From Leisingera sp. ANG1 (GTDB lineage Bacteria > Pseudomonadota > Alphaproteobacteria > Rhodobacterales > Rhodobacteraceae), in contig NZ_AFCF02000003.1 in the NCBI RefSeq assembly GCF_000203975.2, positions 255,327-319,326 of the forward strand: a stretch of 64,000 nucleotides of DNA, in the 5' to 3' direction. The position numbers were made by a program, and so were the translations under genes. Of the stretch, positions 1 to 9,561 are shown piece after piece. Under the pieces are notes generated by a model. That model ran no database searches. It was not told the origin of the DNA and was given only the letters and a program-made list of their open reading frames with translations. Numbering within the stretch: position 1 is the first letter of the stretch; each line of letters opens with the position of its first letter.

Positions 1-1
1 C

Positions 2-2389
2 CTGGTGGCCGCCAGTTTCCGGCAGGCGGTGGAGCAGCACGGCCCGGACAGCGTCGGTTTCTACCTGTCGGGCCAGATGCTGACCGAGGATTACTATGTC
101 GCCAACAAGCTGATGAAGGGCTTTCTCGGCTCCGCCAATATCGACACCAACTCGCGCCTGTGCATGGCCTCCACCGTTGCGGGCCACAAACGCGCCTTTG
201 GCACCGACACGGTGCCCGGCACCTATGAGGATCTGGACGAGGCGGATCTGATTGTGCTGGTGGGTTCCAACCTGGCCTGGTGCCACCCGGTTCTGTATCA
301 GCGAATTCTGGCGGCGCGCGGAAGCCGCGGCACCAGGCTGGTGGTGATCGACCCGCGCCGCACCGCCAGTTGCGACCAGGCGGACATGCACCTGAAACTG
401 CGGGCAGGCAGCGACGTGGCGCTGTTCAACCACCTGCTGGCGGCGCTCCGCGCAGGCGGCGCGCTGGATGCGGACTATCTACGGCATGTGAATGGGCTGG
501 GCGCGGCGCTGGACGCCGCCGCCGCGGAGGATGCCTCTGTGACCGGGTTGTCCGAGGGAGAAATCAAGGCTTTCTGCGATCTGTGGATTCGCACCGAGAA
601 GGTGGTGACGATCTTTAGCCAGGGGGTGAACCAGTCCACCTCCGGCGCGGACAAGGTGAATGCGATCCTGAATTGCCATCTGGCCGCGGGGCGCATCGGC
701 AAGCCCGGCTGCGGGCCGTTTTCCGTCACCGGCCAGCCCAATGCCATGGGCGGGCGCGAGGTGGGCGGGCTGTCCAATATGCTGGCCTGCCACATGGATC
801 TGGACAACAGCCGCCACCGCGATGCGGTGCAGGCGTTCTGGGACGCGCCCGCGATGCCTGACCGCGCGGGCCTGAAGGCGGTCGACCTGTTCTGCGCTGC
901 AGGCGACGGGCGGCTCAAGGCGCTGTGGATCATCCACACCAACCCCGCCGTCACCATGCCGGAGGCCGATGCCGTCTCCGCCGCGATAAAGGCCTGCGAT
1001 TTCACCGTGGTCAGCGACATTACCGCCGCAACCGACACCGCCCGTCTGGCGGATGTGCTACTGCCCGCTGCCGCCTGGGCGGAAAAGGACGGCACCGTCA
1101 CCAATTCGGACCGCACCATCAGCCGCCAGCGCGCCGCCCTGCCGCCGCCGGGTGAGGCCCGCGCCGATTGGGACATTCTGGCCGGTGCGGGCCGGCGCAT
1201 GGGCTGGGGCGCGGCGTTTGATTACCAGTCTCCGGCGCAGGTCTTCCGCGAACATGCGGCCTTGTCCGGGCTGGCAGGCGGCTTCGGGCTGGACTTCGAT
1301 ATCTCCGGCCTCAGCTCCCTGTCCGATGCTGGCTATGACGGGCTGGCCCCGGTGCGCTGGCCGGTCAACCGCGACAGGCAGGGCGGGCGGTTCTTTGCGG
1401 ACGGGCGGTTCTTTCACCCCGACGGCAAGGCCCGGATGCTGGCGGTCCGGCACAGGCCCCCGGCGGCCGCCCCGGACCGCCAGTACCCGTTCCGCCTGAA
1501 CACCGGCCGCATCCGCGACCAGTGGCACACGATGACCCGCACCGGCATGGCGCCGCGCCTGTCCGGACATCTGGCCGAGCCTTTCGCCGATATCCACCCG
1601 GAGGACGCCCGGCGGCTGGGCGTGCAGCCCGCCGACCTGCTGCAGCTCAGCAGCCCGCACGGGCAGGCCATCCTGCGCGCCCGGATCACTGCGGATGTGC
1701 AGCCCGGCGACCTGTTTGTGCCGATCCACTGGACTGGAGAAACCGCCCCTTCTGCGCGCATCGATACCCTTGTCGCCGCCGCTGTTGATCCGGTTTCGGG
1801 CCAGCCCGAAAGCAAAGCTGCCGTTGTTGCGGCGGAACGCTGGCAGCCCGCCTGGTACGGCTTTGCCGTATCCTGCAGTCCGATGACCCCCCAGGCAGAA
1901 TACTGGGCCGCGGCACGCACCGGATCCGGATACCGGGCGGAACTAGCGGGGCTGGCTCCGCTTGTGGATCTTGAAGCCGTTGCGCGGGGGCTCTTCGGCT
2001 TGCCGGACGTCGGCGTTCAGGTGATGACCGACCGCCGCAAGGGCATCGCCCGGCTGGCCCTGTTTCAAGACGGCAGGGTCATGGCCGCGCTGTTCACTGC
2101 GCCGGAGCCGATAGCGGTCAGCCGTGACTACCTGGCGGGTCTGCCGGGCAGCTGCACGGCAGAAGTGCTGACCGGCGTTCCGGCGGCGGGGCGGCCTGAT
2201 CCCGGTCCTGTGGTCTGTGCCTGTTTTGGCGTCGGTGCCAACACCATCTTGCAGGCCATCGAAAGCGGCGGGCTGTTGAGCGTGGACGAGGTCGGCGCTG
2301 CCTTGCACGCGGGCACAAATTGCGGCTCCTGCCGCCCTGACATTGCAGACCTGCTGGCACGGCGCCCGTTCAGGCAGGCCGCGGAATAG
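2..2389 (+). CDS. nasA: Assimilatory nitrate reductase, catalytic subunit (5' end outside window)
   Basis: Molybdopterin oxidoreductase that reduces nitrate to nitrite in the cytoplasm for nitrogen assimilation. The visible part (about 795 residues) runs from inside the catalytic domain to the stop; the N-terminal [4Fe-4S] segment must lie upstream of the window. The internal GTG at 5 is only the first possible codon in view and is not a start. Seen: VGSNLAWCHP-type molybdopterin-binding stretch near residue 90, the molydopterin dinucleotide-binding domain around residues 500-610 (LNTGRIRDQWHTMTRTG region), and a C-terminal BFD-like [2Fe-2S] domain at about residues 735-785 with CxC and CGSC cysteine pairs. 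That tail is typical of NasA/NarB enzymes that take electrons from NAD(P)H-linked partners. It is followed after 11 nt by a siroheme-type methyltransferase gene, which fits the nitrite reductase cofactor need. Confidence 0.93.
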   Translation: MVAASFRQAVEQHGPDSVGFYLSGQMLTEDYYVANKLMKGFLGSANIDTNSRLCMASTVAGHKRAFGTDTVPGTYEDLDEADLIVLVGSNLAWCHPVLYQRILAARGSRGTRLVVIDPRRTASCDQADMHLKLRAGSDVALFNHLLAALRAGGALDADYLRHVNGLGAALDAAAAEDASVTGLSEGEIKAFCDLWIRTEKVVTIFSQGVNQSTSGADKVNAILNCHLAAGRIGKPGCGPFSVTGQPNAMGGREVGGLSNMLACHMDLDNSRHRDAVQAFWDAPAMPDRAGLKAVDLFCAAGDGRLKALWIIHTNPAVTMPEADAVSAAIKACDFTVVSDITAATDTARLADVLLPAAAWAEKDGTVTNSDRTISRQRAALPPPGEARADWDILAGAGRRMGWGAAFDYQSPAQVFREHAALSGLAGGFGLDFDISGLSSLSDAGYDGLAPVRWPVNRDRQGGRFFADGRFFHPDGKARMLAVRHRPPAAAPDRQYPFRLNTGRIRDQWHTMTRTGMAPRLSGHLAEPFADIHPEDARRLGVQPADLLQLSSPHGQAILRARITADVQPGDLFVPIHWTGETAPSARIDTLVAAAVDPVSGQPESKAAVVAAERWQPAWYGFAVSCSPMTPQAEYWAAARTGSGYRAELAGLAPLVDLEAVARGLFGLPDVGVQVMTDRRKGIARLALFQDGRVMAALFTAPEPIAVSRDYLAGLPGSCTAEVLTGVPAAGRPDPGPVVCACFGVGANTILQAIESGGLLSVDEVGAALHAGTNCGSCRPDIADLLARRPFRQAAE

Positions 2390-2400
2390 GAGGGTTTCAG

Positions 2401-3150
2401 ATGCCGGTTCCTCCAGCAAAGGTGTCCGCGATCTGCTCACTCTGCGCGCTGTGCAAGGGCTGCAGCAGGCTGATACGGTTTTTCGATCGCCTTGTCGAGA
2501 AAGAGGTTCTGAGCCTTGCTCGGCCTGCAGCCAAACGGGTCTTTGCCAGGAAACACGTCGGGGCCCACAGCTGGCCGCAGGACAGGATCAACGCGGCCGT
2601 TGTGGGGGAGGCCTTGAAGGGCCGCCGGGTCGTGCGCCTGAAATCGGGAGATCCCAGTATCTTCGGGTGTGCTGCGGCAGAACTGGCCGCCGCGCTTGCA
2701 GCAGACATCGATGCGGAGATCGTTCCCGGGATCACCACTGCCTGCGCCGCCGCTGCGCAATCCGGTACGCCACTGACCGAACGCGGCCTGTCTGACACGC
2801 TTGTGCTGACCACTGCCAGATGCAAAGCCGGCGACTCTCTGCCCGATTACGTCCGGCATGAAATGCCGGGAACCACAATTGCCTACTACATGTCGGTGGA
2901 GCAGGCACCGCGGGTGCGCGACGGTCTGCTCGGCCAAGGCTTGTCAGCCTCCACTCCGGTCACGATAGCTGCGGATGTTTCCAAGCCAAGTGCACGGACC
3001 GTCTCTTGTGGCCTCAGCGTGCTTCCGGACACCCTGAAACTTCATGAAATCTCCGGTTGTGCAGCAATTATCATCACATTTCCAAAACTCGGGTCCGGGC
3101 AGGTTTCTCTCCCAAAAACTAAGTCTTGCCGGCAAATAGCACGGCCTTAG
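2401..3150 (+). pseudogene. cobA: Uroporphyrinogen-III C-methyltransferase (SUMT) with two compensating frameshifts
   Basis: SUMT uses SAM to methylate uroporphyrinogen III, the first step to siroheme (needed by nitrite reductase). The start has a good ribosome site (AGGAGG, 8 nt upstream). After eight normal residues (MPVPPAKV) the reading frame is wrong for about 25 codons. Translating the +3 frame from about 2417 to 2490 restores the family sequence (RDLLTLRA, then LQQADTVF). From about 2492 the first frame matches again (DRLVEKEVLSLARP, GAHSWPQ, RVVRLKSGDPSIFG, EIVPGITTACAA, GTPLTERGL). The glycine-rich SAM-binding loop (GAGPGD) is absent, so a short deletion of a length not divisible by three plus a one-base insertion in the T-run near 2488-2492 explain it. 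The open frame is therefore continuous but the enzyme is very likely dead. Sequencing error is an alternative for the insertion but not for the missing loop. Confidence 0.75.
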
Positions 3151-3673
3151 GCGGGCTGCCGGAACGCGCGAAATTCCTTCTGCCATGCGGCGCGAGTTTT
3201 TGAGCATTGCAGAAGATCAGGCTCTGGTCTCATTGAATTTCAACGCCAGCAGATGGCGAGGGCGGTAAGAGTTATAGCTGACAGGAAGACTTTTGAGCAT
3301 TGCTGTACCGTGTGGCGGCCCGCCGCCAGTCCTTCTGCCTGCCGAACATAATCTCAATGCGGTTACGCCGCTTATATCGGCGTTTGTCGTATCTGATGGC
3401 TTTCTTGCGCTGCTGTCGGCCGTGGATACGGGCACGTATCATTTTGTCTTTAAACATTTTTTAACCTACATCTTGGGCGTCCGTCATCCAGAAATGATCA
3501 GACACACACCATTCGTTTTTCAACCGTGAATCATGCCGCCAATCGGATATCAATAGGTCCTGAGCCTTATAGGAGACGCAGTTTGGGGTAGCGTGTACCC
3601 GGGCAAAAATGAATTCCAATAATCATACTTATGTTAATTAATTTAACCGCGCTAACTGCCTGATGCGGACCAG
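3151..3673. other. Intergenic debris between cobA relic and cytochrome c
   Basis: About 520 bases without an intact gene. The middle (3230-3457) is the IS5-type relic listed separately. The remainder, especially 3540-3660, is AT-richer than its surroundings and I see no gene, RNA or clear terminator in it. Confidence 0.6.
3230..3457 (-). pseudogene. IS5-family transposase, C-terminal relic
   Basis: Minus-strand remains of the end of an IS5-type DDE transposase. The signature RYDKRRYKRRNRIEIMFGR followed by KDWRR and ATRY is readable from about 3420 to 3310. After that the frame is broken and the expected LSAIALAA ending is only recognisable in degenerate form (SCQL, LLPPSPSAG). The same family signature occurs at 18.97-19.1 kb on the plus strand. 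No start, no inverted repeats and no N-terminal catalytic part are left. Confidence 0.75.
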
Positions 3674-4090
3674 TCAGTCCGTCCCTTCAGCCAGACTTTG
3701 CACCGACTGAAGGTATGTGATGACGCTGCCCAGGGAGCGGGATACCATCATAGGCTGACCGCTTGGCAGGGCCAAAGTCACAAATTGATCCTCATCCAGG
3801 GTCGGGCCAAACATTGGCATATCACCGTGGGCGGCAACCGGCTGGCGGCCATCTATTTGCTTGGCAACAGCTGCCATCGGGAATTCACCGTAATTGCGCG
3901 CGGCCAAGTGGGTCAGGTCCGGCGGCTGCAAGGCCATCATCTCCGCCATCGGTCCCAGGCTTGCCGCGTCCTTGCCGTGGCATTCAGCGCAGAAATACAG
4001 GAACAGGTCCCGCCCCTCTTCCACGCCGTGGCTTTGCGCCCAGCCCGGCCCTGCCGCAATTGCAAGTGTTGTCGCCAGCCGCATCAGCAT
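3674..4090 (-). CDS. Small periplasmic cytochrome c
   Basis: A 138-residue class I c-type cytochrome, an electron carrier exported by Sec. Residues 1-19 form a signal peptide ending in AxA-like WAQ. The heme-binding motif is CAECH at residues 34-38 and candidate axial methionines lie in MPMFGP near residues 91-93. The start at 4090 is chosen because it begins the signal peptide and has AAAGGGGA upstream; a much longer open frame upstream has no protein-like content. It is divergent from the exporter operon at 4265, with a 174-base shared upstream region. The redox partner is unknown; neighbours with FNR-like boxes further downstream make a role in low-oxygen respiration possible but unproven. 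Confidence 0.87.
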   Translation of the reverse strand: MLMRLATTLAIAAGPGWAQSHGVEEGRDLFLYFCAECHGKDAASLGPMAEMMALQPPDLTHLAARNYGEFPMAAVAKQIDGRQPVAAHGDMPMFGPTLDEDQFVTLALPSGQPMMVSRSLGSVITYLQSVQSLAEGTD

Positions 4091-4264
4091 TGCTGTTCCC
4101 CTTTGCTCCGGAACCTCCGTGCCGCCCGGCCCGAACCCGGTATCTACCGCACATGATGTGATGATAGCGGCAATCCGGCAGCGCAGGATTGACTCAGAGC
4201 AAGGCAGGATGAGCGGAACCCGGCTAGGCTCCGCAACTGCTGCAACGGGACGGGGTGCTTTGCC

Positions 4265-5260
4265 ATGACCAAAACTGCCGGTGCACTTCTTGCCGCGGCG
4301 GCTGTTCTGCTCTCGGCCGCTGCCGTCTATCTGTTCGTTTCTGAAAACGGCGCGGGCCTGCCCGATGGTTTCGTCCAGGGCAACGGCCGGATCGAGGCCG
4401 AACAGGTTGAGATCGCCGCCGCCCGGGCCGGCCGGGTGGCCAAGGTGCTGGCCGCCGAGGGCAGCCTGGTGGCGGCGGGCAGCATCCTGGTGGAAATGAA
4501 CACGGATGAGCTGGCGGCGGCGCATGACCGGGCCACTGCCGAAGCCGCGCTTGCGCGCCAGACCAGGGCCGAGGCCGAGGCGCTGGTGGTCCAGCGCCAG
4601 AGCGAGCAGCGCCGCGCAGAGCATGAGCTGGACCGCGCCACCGCCCTGCTGGCCGGGCACAACATTTCAGAAACGGTGTTTGAAGAACGCGAAACCGCCC
4701 ACCAGGTCGCCGAGGCGGTGCTGGGCGCGGCCAAGGCGCGAGTCGCCACAGCGGAGGCAGGGATTGCGGCCGCTGAAGCAGAGGTCCGCCGGATCGCCGC
4801 GCAAATCGAGGACAGCACCCTCACCGCACCGGTGCCGGGCCGCGTCTTGTACCGGCTGGCGGAACCGGGTGAGGTGGTCGGCGCCGGCGGCCCGATCCTG
4901 ACGCTTCTGAGCCTTGAAAACATCTATATGGAGGTGTTCCTGCCCGCCCGCGAGGCCGGTCTTCTGCCAATCGGCGCCGAGGCGCGCATCGTGCTGGACG
5001 CCCTGCCCGATTACGCCATTCCCGCCACAGTCACCTTCGTCTCGCCAGAGGCCCAGTTCACCCCCAAGCAGGTCGAGACCCTCAGCGAACGCGAGCAGCT
5101 GGTGTTCCGCGTCCGCGTCCGCATCCCGCAGGATCTGGTGGCGGCGCGGATCGAACATGTGAAAACCGGCCTGCGCGGCATTGCGGTGATCCGGCTCGAC
5201 ACCGCCAAGGAATGGCCCGAAGCGCTGGAGCGGCGCATCCCGCCTGAGCTGTTCGAATGA
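4265..5260 (+). CDS. HlyD-family periplasmic adaptor of an ABC exporter
   Basis: Membrane fusion protein of 331 residues. One N-terminal membrane anchor (residues 5-25) is followed by a split lipoyl/biotinyl domain (VQGNGRIEAEQVEIAAARAG region near 40-60 and APVPGRVLYRLAEPGE near 185-200), a long alanine- and glutamate-rich coiled-coil hairpin (about residues 75-175), and a beta-barrel domain (YMEVFLPA onward). Such proteins bridge an inner-membrane exporter to the outer membrane. Its stop overlaps the start of the next gene (ATGA at 5257-5260), so it is translationally coupled to the ABC ATPase/permease. Closest well-known arrangement is the E. coli yhiI-rbbA-yhhJ set; the substrate is unknown. 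Confidence 0.9.
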   Translation: MTKTAGALLAAAAVLLSAAAVYLFVSENGAGLPDGFVQGNGRIEAEQVEIAAARAGRVAKVLAAEGSLVAAGSILVEMNTDELAAAHDRATAEAALARQTRAEAEALVVQRQSEQRRAEHELDRATALLAGHNISETVFEERETAHQVAEAVLGAAKARVATAEAGIAAAEAEVRRIAAQIEDSTLTAPVPGRVLYRLAEPGEVVGAGGPILTLLSLENIYMEVFLPAREAGLLPIGAEARIVLDALPDYAIPATVTFVSPEAQFTPKQVETLSEREQLVFRVRVRIPQDLVAARIEHVKTGLRGIAVIRLDTAKEWPEALERRIPPELFE

Positions 5261-7947
5261 CTGCCCGGGCAGACAGTCCCGGGATACGCATCGCGGAGGT
5301 CAGCCACCGCTACCGCAAGCATACTGCGCTGGACACGGTCTCCCTGGACCTTCCACCGGGCCGGCTGGTCGGTTTCATCGGCCCGGACGGGGTCGGCAAG
5401 TCGACCCTTCTGGGCCTGGTCACCGGCGCCAAGAAGCTGCAGGCCGGCACCATAGATGTCCTTGGCGGCCCCATCGGCGACGCCGCGCACCGGCGCCGCA
5501 TCTGCCCTGCCATTGCCTTCATGCCGCAGGGTCTGGGCCGCAACCTCTATCCTGAGCTTTCCGTACGCGAAAACCTGGAGTTCTTCTCGCGGCTGTTCGG
5601 CCAGGGCGCGGCAGAGCGCGAGGCCCGCATCGCATCGCTCCTCACAGCCACCGGGCTGGCGCCGTTTGAAGACCGGCTGATGGGCAGGCTGTCGGGCGGC
5701 ATGAAGCAGAAGCTGGGCCTCTGCTGTGCCCTGATCCACGACCCCAAGCTGCTGGTGCTGGATGAACCGACCACCGGCGTTGACCCGCTGTCGCGCCGCC
5801 AGTTCTGGGCGCTGATCGGCGCCATCCGGAAAACCAGCCCCGGCCTCACCGTGCTGGTTTCCACCGCCTATATGGAGGAGGCGCAAAGTTTCGACTGGAT
5901 CGTCGCCATGGATGCAGGCCGGGTGCTGTACCAGGGACCGCCGGATGACCTGAAGCGCCAGACCGGCGATCTGGAAACCGCATACCGCCAGCTGCGGGCA
6001 AACGGCAGCCCGCCGCCGGTTCAGCACCCTGCCCCAGCGGCGCACAGCGGCGAGCCGGTCATCACCGCCCGCGGCCTGACCCGCCGCTTTGGCGATTTCA
6101 CCGCCGTTGACCACGTCGATTTCAGCATTGCCCGCGGGGAAATCTTCGGCTTTCTTGGCTCCAATGGCTGCGGCAAGTCGACAACCATGAAGATGCTGAC
6201 CGGCCTCTTGCCCATCAGCTCCGGCGAGGCGCAGCTGTTCGGCAAGCCGGTGGATGCCAGGAACCGCGCCCTGCGCCGCGAAATCGGCTATATGAGCCAG
6301 GCGTTCTCGCTTTATGGCGAACTGACCGTTGAGCAGAACCTGCAGCTACACGCCCGCATTTTCGGGATCAAGGACCGCGCGGCCCGGGTCGCCGAACTGA
6401 CCCGGCGCTTCGGCCTGGAGGCGCACAGCACCTCCCTTGCCGCCGCCCTGCCCCTGGGTATCAAGCAGCGCCTGTCGCTGGCGGTAGCGGTGATCCACCG
6501 TCCGCGGGTGCTGATCCTGGACGAACCGACCTCCGGCGTCGACCCGGGGGCGCGGGATATGTTCTGGGCGCTGCTGCTTGAGCTGTCGCGCAACGACGGT
6601 GTGACGATATTCGTCTCTACCCATTTCATGGGCGAGGCCGAACGCTGCGACCGGGTTTCCTTCATGCACGCGGGCAAGGTTCTGGCCGAGGGCACGCCCA
6701 AGGCGCTGATGGCATCGCAGGTTGCGGACACGCTGGAACAGGCCTTTGTCTCCATCCTCAGGGCCGCCGACCCCCCTGCCCCGGTCTCCGCACCCGAAAC
6801 AACGGTTCAGACAAAAGGCCGCGCAGCGGGCGGCCTCACCCGTGCGCTGGCCTATGCGCGGCGCGAAACGGTGGAGGTGCTGCGCGACCCGGTGCGGCTT
6901 GCCTTTGCCTTCCTCGGCTCGGTGATCCTGATGCTGGTGTTCTGCTTCGGTATTTCGCTGGACATCGACGAGCTGGACTATGCCGCCCTCGACCTGTCGC
7001 AAAGCCCCGAAAGCCGCGCCTACCTCGCGGAGATTTCCGGCTCCCGCTACTTCCGCCCCGCACCGCCCCTGGCCAGCGCCGCCGACGGGCGCAAACGGCT
7101 GGTCTCGGGCGAGGTCTCGCTGGTGGTGGAGCTGCCGCCCGATTTCGGTCGCAAGCTGCGCGCAAATGAACCGGCAGAGGTGCTGGCGATTGTCGATGGC
7201 GCCATCCCCTTCAAGGGTGAAACGGTGGAGGGTTACGCCGCCGGTCTGCATCAGACCTTCCTGAGCGCCGAGGCCGCCGCCAGCGGCATCCGGCAGGGTG
7301 AAACCGCCCGCATAGAGCCGCGGTTCCGCTACAATCAGAGCTTCGAGAGCATCGCCGCCATGGCGCCCGCAATGCCCGCCATCCTGCTGATCATGCTGCC
7401 CGCGGTGCTGATGGCGGTCAGCGTCGCGCGGGAAAAGGAACTGGGCTCGGTCACCAATTTCTACGTCACGCCCACCACCCGGCTCGAATTCCTGATCGGC
7501 AAGCAGATCCCCTATATCGTGATCGCCTATTTGAACTTCCTGCTGCTGACGGTGATGACCATCGCGGTCTTCGGGGTGCCGCTCAAGGGCGACCCGCTGC
7601 CCCTGGCACTTGGCGCGCTGCTCTATGTCTGGGCCGCCACATCCTATGGGCTGCTGATTGCCACCATGACCTCCAGCCAGGTGGCGGCGACCTTTGCCAC
7701 CACCATCGCCTCGGTGGTGCCGACGATCCAGTTCTCCGGCCTGCTGCAGCCGGTCTCGACACTGGAACCCGGCGCCCAGACCATCGGCGCGCTCTGGCCG
7801 TCATCCTATTTCCTGCATCTGAACGTCGGCGCCTTCACCAAGGGGCTGGGCTGGGAGGCGCTGCTGCCCGATATCCTGGCGCTGGCCTGCTTCGGACCGG
7901 CCCTGACCCTGCTGGCCGCGCTGGCGCTGCGCGCGCAGGAGAAGTAG
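5257..7947 (+). CDS. Fused ABC exporter: two ATPase domains plus ABC-2 permease (RbbA/YhiH-like)
   Basis: An 896-residue protein. ATPase domain 1 (about residues 8-240) has Walker A GPDGVGKST, signature LSGGMKQK and Walker B LLVLDEPTTG. Domain 2 (about 270-500) has Walker A GSNGCGKST and Walker B VLILDEPTSG; its signature is degenerate (AAALPLGIKQRL in place of LSGG). The C-terminal third (about 530-890) is an ABC-2 permease with one early membrane segment, a large periplasmic loop and five further segments near 700-890. Length and order match E. coli RbbA (about 910 residues). It sits between the HlyD adaptor (4-nt overlap) and a second ABC-2 permease that starts directly after its stop, so the three form one exporter operon. 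Confidence 0.92.
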   Translation: MTARADSPGIRIAEVSHRYRKHTALDTVSLDLPPGRLVGFIGPDGVGKSTLLGLVTGAKKLQAGTIDVLGGPIGDAAHRRRICPAIAFMPQGLGRNLYPELSVRENLEFFSRLFGQGAAEREARIASLLTATGLAPFEDRLMGRLSGGMKQKLGLCCALIHDPKLLVLDEPTTGVDPLSRRQFWALIGAIRKTSPGLTVLVSTAYMEEAQSFDWIVAMDAGRVLYQGPPDDLKRQTGDLETAYRQLRANGSPPPVQHPAPAAHSGEPVITARGLTRRFGDFTAVDHVDFSIARGEIFGFLGSNGCGKSTTMKMLTGLLPISSGEAQLFGKPVDARNRALRREIGYMSQAFSLYGELTVEQNLQLHARIFGIKDRAARVAELTRRFGLEAHSTSLAAALPLGIKQRLSLAVAVIHRPRVLILDEPTSGVDPGARDMFWALLLELSRNDGVTIFVSTHFMGEAERCDRVSFMHAGKVLAEGTPKALMASQVADTLEQAFVSILRAADPPAPVSAPETTVQTKGRAAGGLTRALAYARRETVEVLRDPVRLAFAFLGSVILMLVFCFGISLDIDELDYAALDLSQSPESRAYLAEISGSRYFRPAPPLASAADGRKRLVSGEVSLVVELPPDFGRKLRANEPAEVLAIVDGAIPFKGETVEGYAAGLHQTFLSAEAAASGIRQGETARIEPRFRYNQSFESIAAMAPAMPAILLIMLPAVLMAVSVAREKELGSVTNFYVTPTTRLEFLIGKQIPYIVIAYLNFLLLTVMTIAVFGVPLKGDPLPLALGALLYVWAATSYGLLIATMTSSQVAATFATTIASVVPTIQFSGLLQPVSTLEPGAQTIGALWPSSYFLHLNVGAFTKGLGWEALLPDILALACFGPALTLLAALALRAQEK

Positions 7948-9072
7948 ATGCGGCGGCTCTCCTGCATATTCTGGCTCGGCCTCAAGGAGATGATGAGCCT
8001 GCGCCGCGACTGGGTGATGATGGCGCTTCTGGTCTGGTCCTTCACCCTGGCGCCGGTGATGGAGGCAACCGGGGTCGCAACCTCGGTCAACAACGCCTCG
8101 ATCGCCTTTGCGGATGAGGACAACTCGCCCCTGTCCCGCACCCTGGCCGCCGCGTTTTTCCCGCCGGAGTTCCAGCCGGTGGTGCAGATTGAACCCGGTA
8201 CCGGTGCCGCCCGGATGGACGCCGGCCACTTCCTGTTCGTGGTTGCCGTGCCGCCGGGGTTCGAAAAGGACGTCCGCGCGGGCCGGGTGCCGGAGATCCA
8301 GGTGCTGATCGACGCCACCGCGATGGAACAGGCAGGCATCGGTGCCAATTACATTACCAGCATCCTCAGCGCCGAGATCCGCCGCTTCGCGGTGGGCGCC
8401 GGCCTCGCCGCGCCGCAGAGCCTGGAGATCATCATCCGCAGCGCCTTCAACCCGAACCGCGACACCGTGCGCTTTGCCGGCATCAACGCGCTGATCGGCC
8501 AGATCATGTGGCTGACCACGATCCTGACCGGCGCCGCGATGATCCGCGAGCGCGAGCACGGCACCATCGAGCACCTGCTGGCGATGCCGCTGTCGCCCTT
8601 CGACATCGCCGCGGCCAAGATCTGGGCCAACGCCGCGGTAGTGCTGGCGGCGGCAGCTCTGTCTCTGGTCTTTGTGATGCAGGGGGTGCTGGACATCACC
8701 ATTGCAGGCTCCACGGCACTGTTTCTCGGCGGCACCGCCCTGTTCCTGTTCACCGCCACCGCGCTGGGGGTGTTCCTGGCAACGGTCGCCCGCTCCATGG
8801 CGCAGTTTGCGCTGCTGGTGATGCTGACCATCCTGCCGATGCTGATGCTGTCAGGCGGCGAAACCCCGGTGGAAAGCCAGCCCGCCTGGCTGCAGGCCGC
8901 CACCACCCTGCTGCCCTCGCGCCATTACATGTCCGCCAGCCAGGCCATTGTCTTCAAGGGTGCAGGAGCCGAAACCGTCTGGCCGGAATTCCTGTGGATG
9001 GCGCTGCTGGGCGCGGCCCTGCTGGCGGCCAGCCTGGTGCTGTTCCGCCGCTCCGTGGCGCAGGACGGCTAG
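7948..9072 (+). CDS. ABC-2 type permease (YhhJ-like)
   Basis: A 374-residue inner-membrane permease, the partner of the fused ATPase/permease. It has the ABC-2 pattern of one N-terminal membrane segment (residues about 22-45), a long periplasmic loop to about 175, then five segments to residue 365. The conserved stretch IREREHGTIEHLLAMPLSP lies before the third membrane segment, and a VE(S)QPAWLQ-type motif with PSRHYM lies near residue 310. It starts directly after the stop of the preceding gene, which implies coupled translation. Its stop shares the four bases CTAG with the stop of the convergent universal stress gene. Confidence 0.9.
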   Translation: MRRLSCIFWLGLKEMMSLRRDWVMMALLVWSFTLAPVMEATGVATSVNNASIAFADEDNSPLSRTLAAAFFPPEFQPVVQIEPGTGAARMDAGHFLFVVAVPPGFEKDVRAGRVPEIQVLIDATAMEQAGIGANYITSILSAEIRRFAVGAGLAAPQSLEIIIRSAFNPNRDTVRFAGINALIGQIMWLTTILTGAAMIREREHGTIEHLLAMPLSPFDIAAAKIWANAAVVLAAAALSLVFVMQGVLDITIAGSTALFLGGTALFLFTATALGVFLATVARSMAQFALLVMLTILPMLMLSGGETPVESQPAWLQAATTLLPSRHYMSASQAIVFKGAGAETVWPEFLWMALLGAALLAASLVLFRRSVAQDG

Positions 9073-9476
9073 CGGATCACCACCACGGTGCATTTGGCAT
9101 GGCGCACCACCCGCGCCGCCGTCGAGCCCAGGAAATAGTCCTGCAGGCCCGGCCGGTGCGAGGCGATGACAATGCAATCCGCGCCATGCGCGTCCGCATA
9201 ATCGGTGATCGTGCGCCCGGCATGGCCGGTCACCACATCCGCCTTGACGTCCGTCACCCCGCCCAGGTCTGCCTTGAGCGACGCCAGCATTTCTGCGCGG
9301 GTGCCTTCCAGCAGCCCCTCCGGCAGCTGCTGCACCACATAGCCGGGGATCTCGTCAGCAACGGTCAGCGCGGTGATCCTTGCATCGCTGTCCGCCAGCA
9401 GGCGGGCAGCCTCCAGCGAGCGGGCCGTATTGGCACCGTGATCCGGTGCGACGGGAACCAGAATATGCTTGTACAT
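9069..9476 (-). CDS. Universal stress protein, single UspA domain
   Basis: A 135-residue cytoplasmic UspA-fold protein. It opens with YKHILVPVAPD (beta strand 1) and ends with the nucleotide-binding stretch ASHRPGLQDYFLGSTA then VVRHAKCTVVVIR, the usual pattern of alphaproteobacterial Usp proteins. The start at 9476 is set by an excellent ribosome site (AAGGAGG, 7 nt upstream); the longer open frame upstream is non-coding. A half-conserved FNR-like sequence (TTGACGGAGGTTAG) lies at 9530-9543, upstream of it, and a second, better one at 9562. It is divergent from the tandem Usp gene at 9653. Confidence 0.92.
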   Translation of the reverse strand: MYKHILVPVAPDHGANTARSLEAARLLADSDARITALTVADEIPGYVVQQLPEGLLEGTRAEMLASLKADLGGVTDVKADVVTGHAGRTITDYADAHGADCIVIASHRPGLQDYFLGSTAARVVRHAKCTVVVIR

Positions 9477-9561
9477 CGTGATCCTCCTTTGATGCCGCCC
9501 GAGTGTACGCCGCCCGCCGCCGCCCCGCATTGACGGAGGTTAGCCGCCCCAAGGCCGCCGA

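Noticed and set aside
475-1200. Long minus-strand open frame opposite nasA
   Set aside because: Low-complexity Arg/Ala/Ser-rich product in the shadow of a well-conserved plus-strand gene; typical for high-GC DNA.
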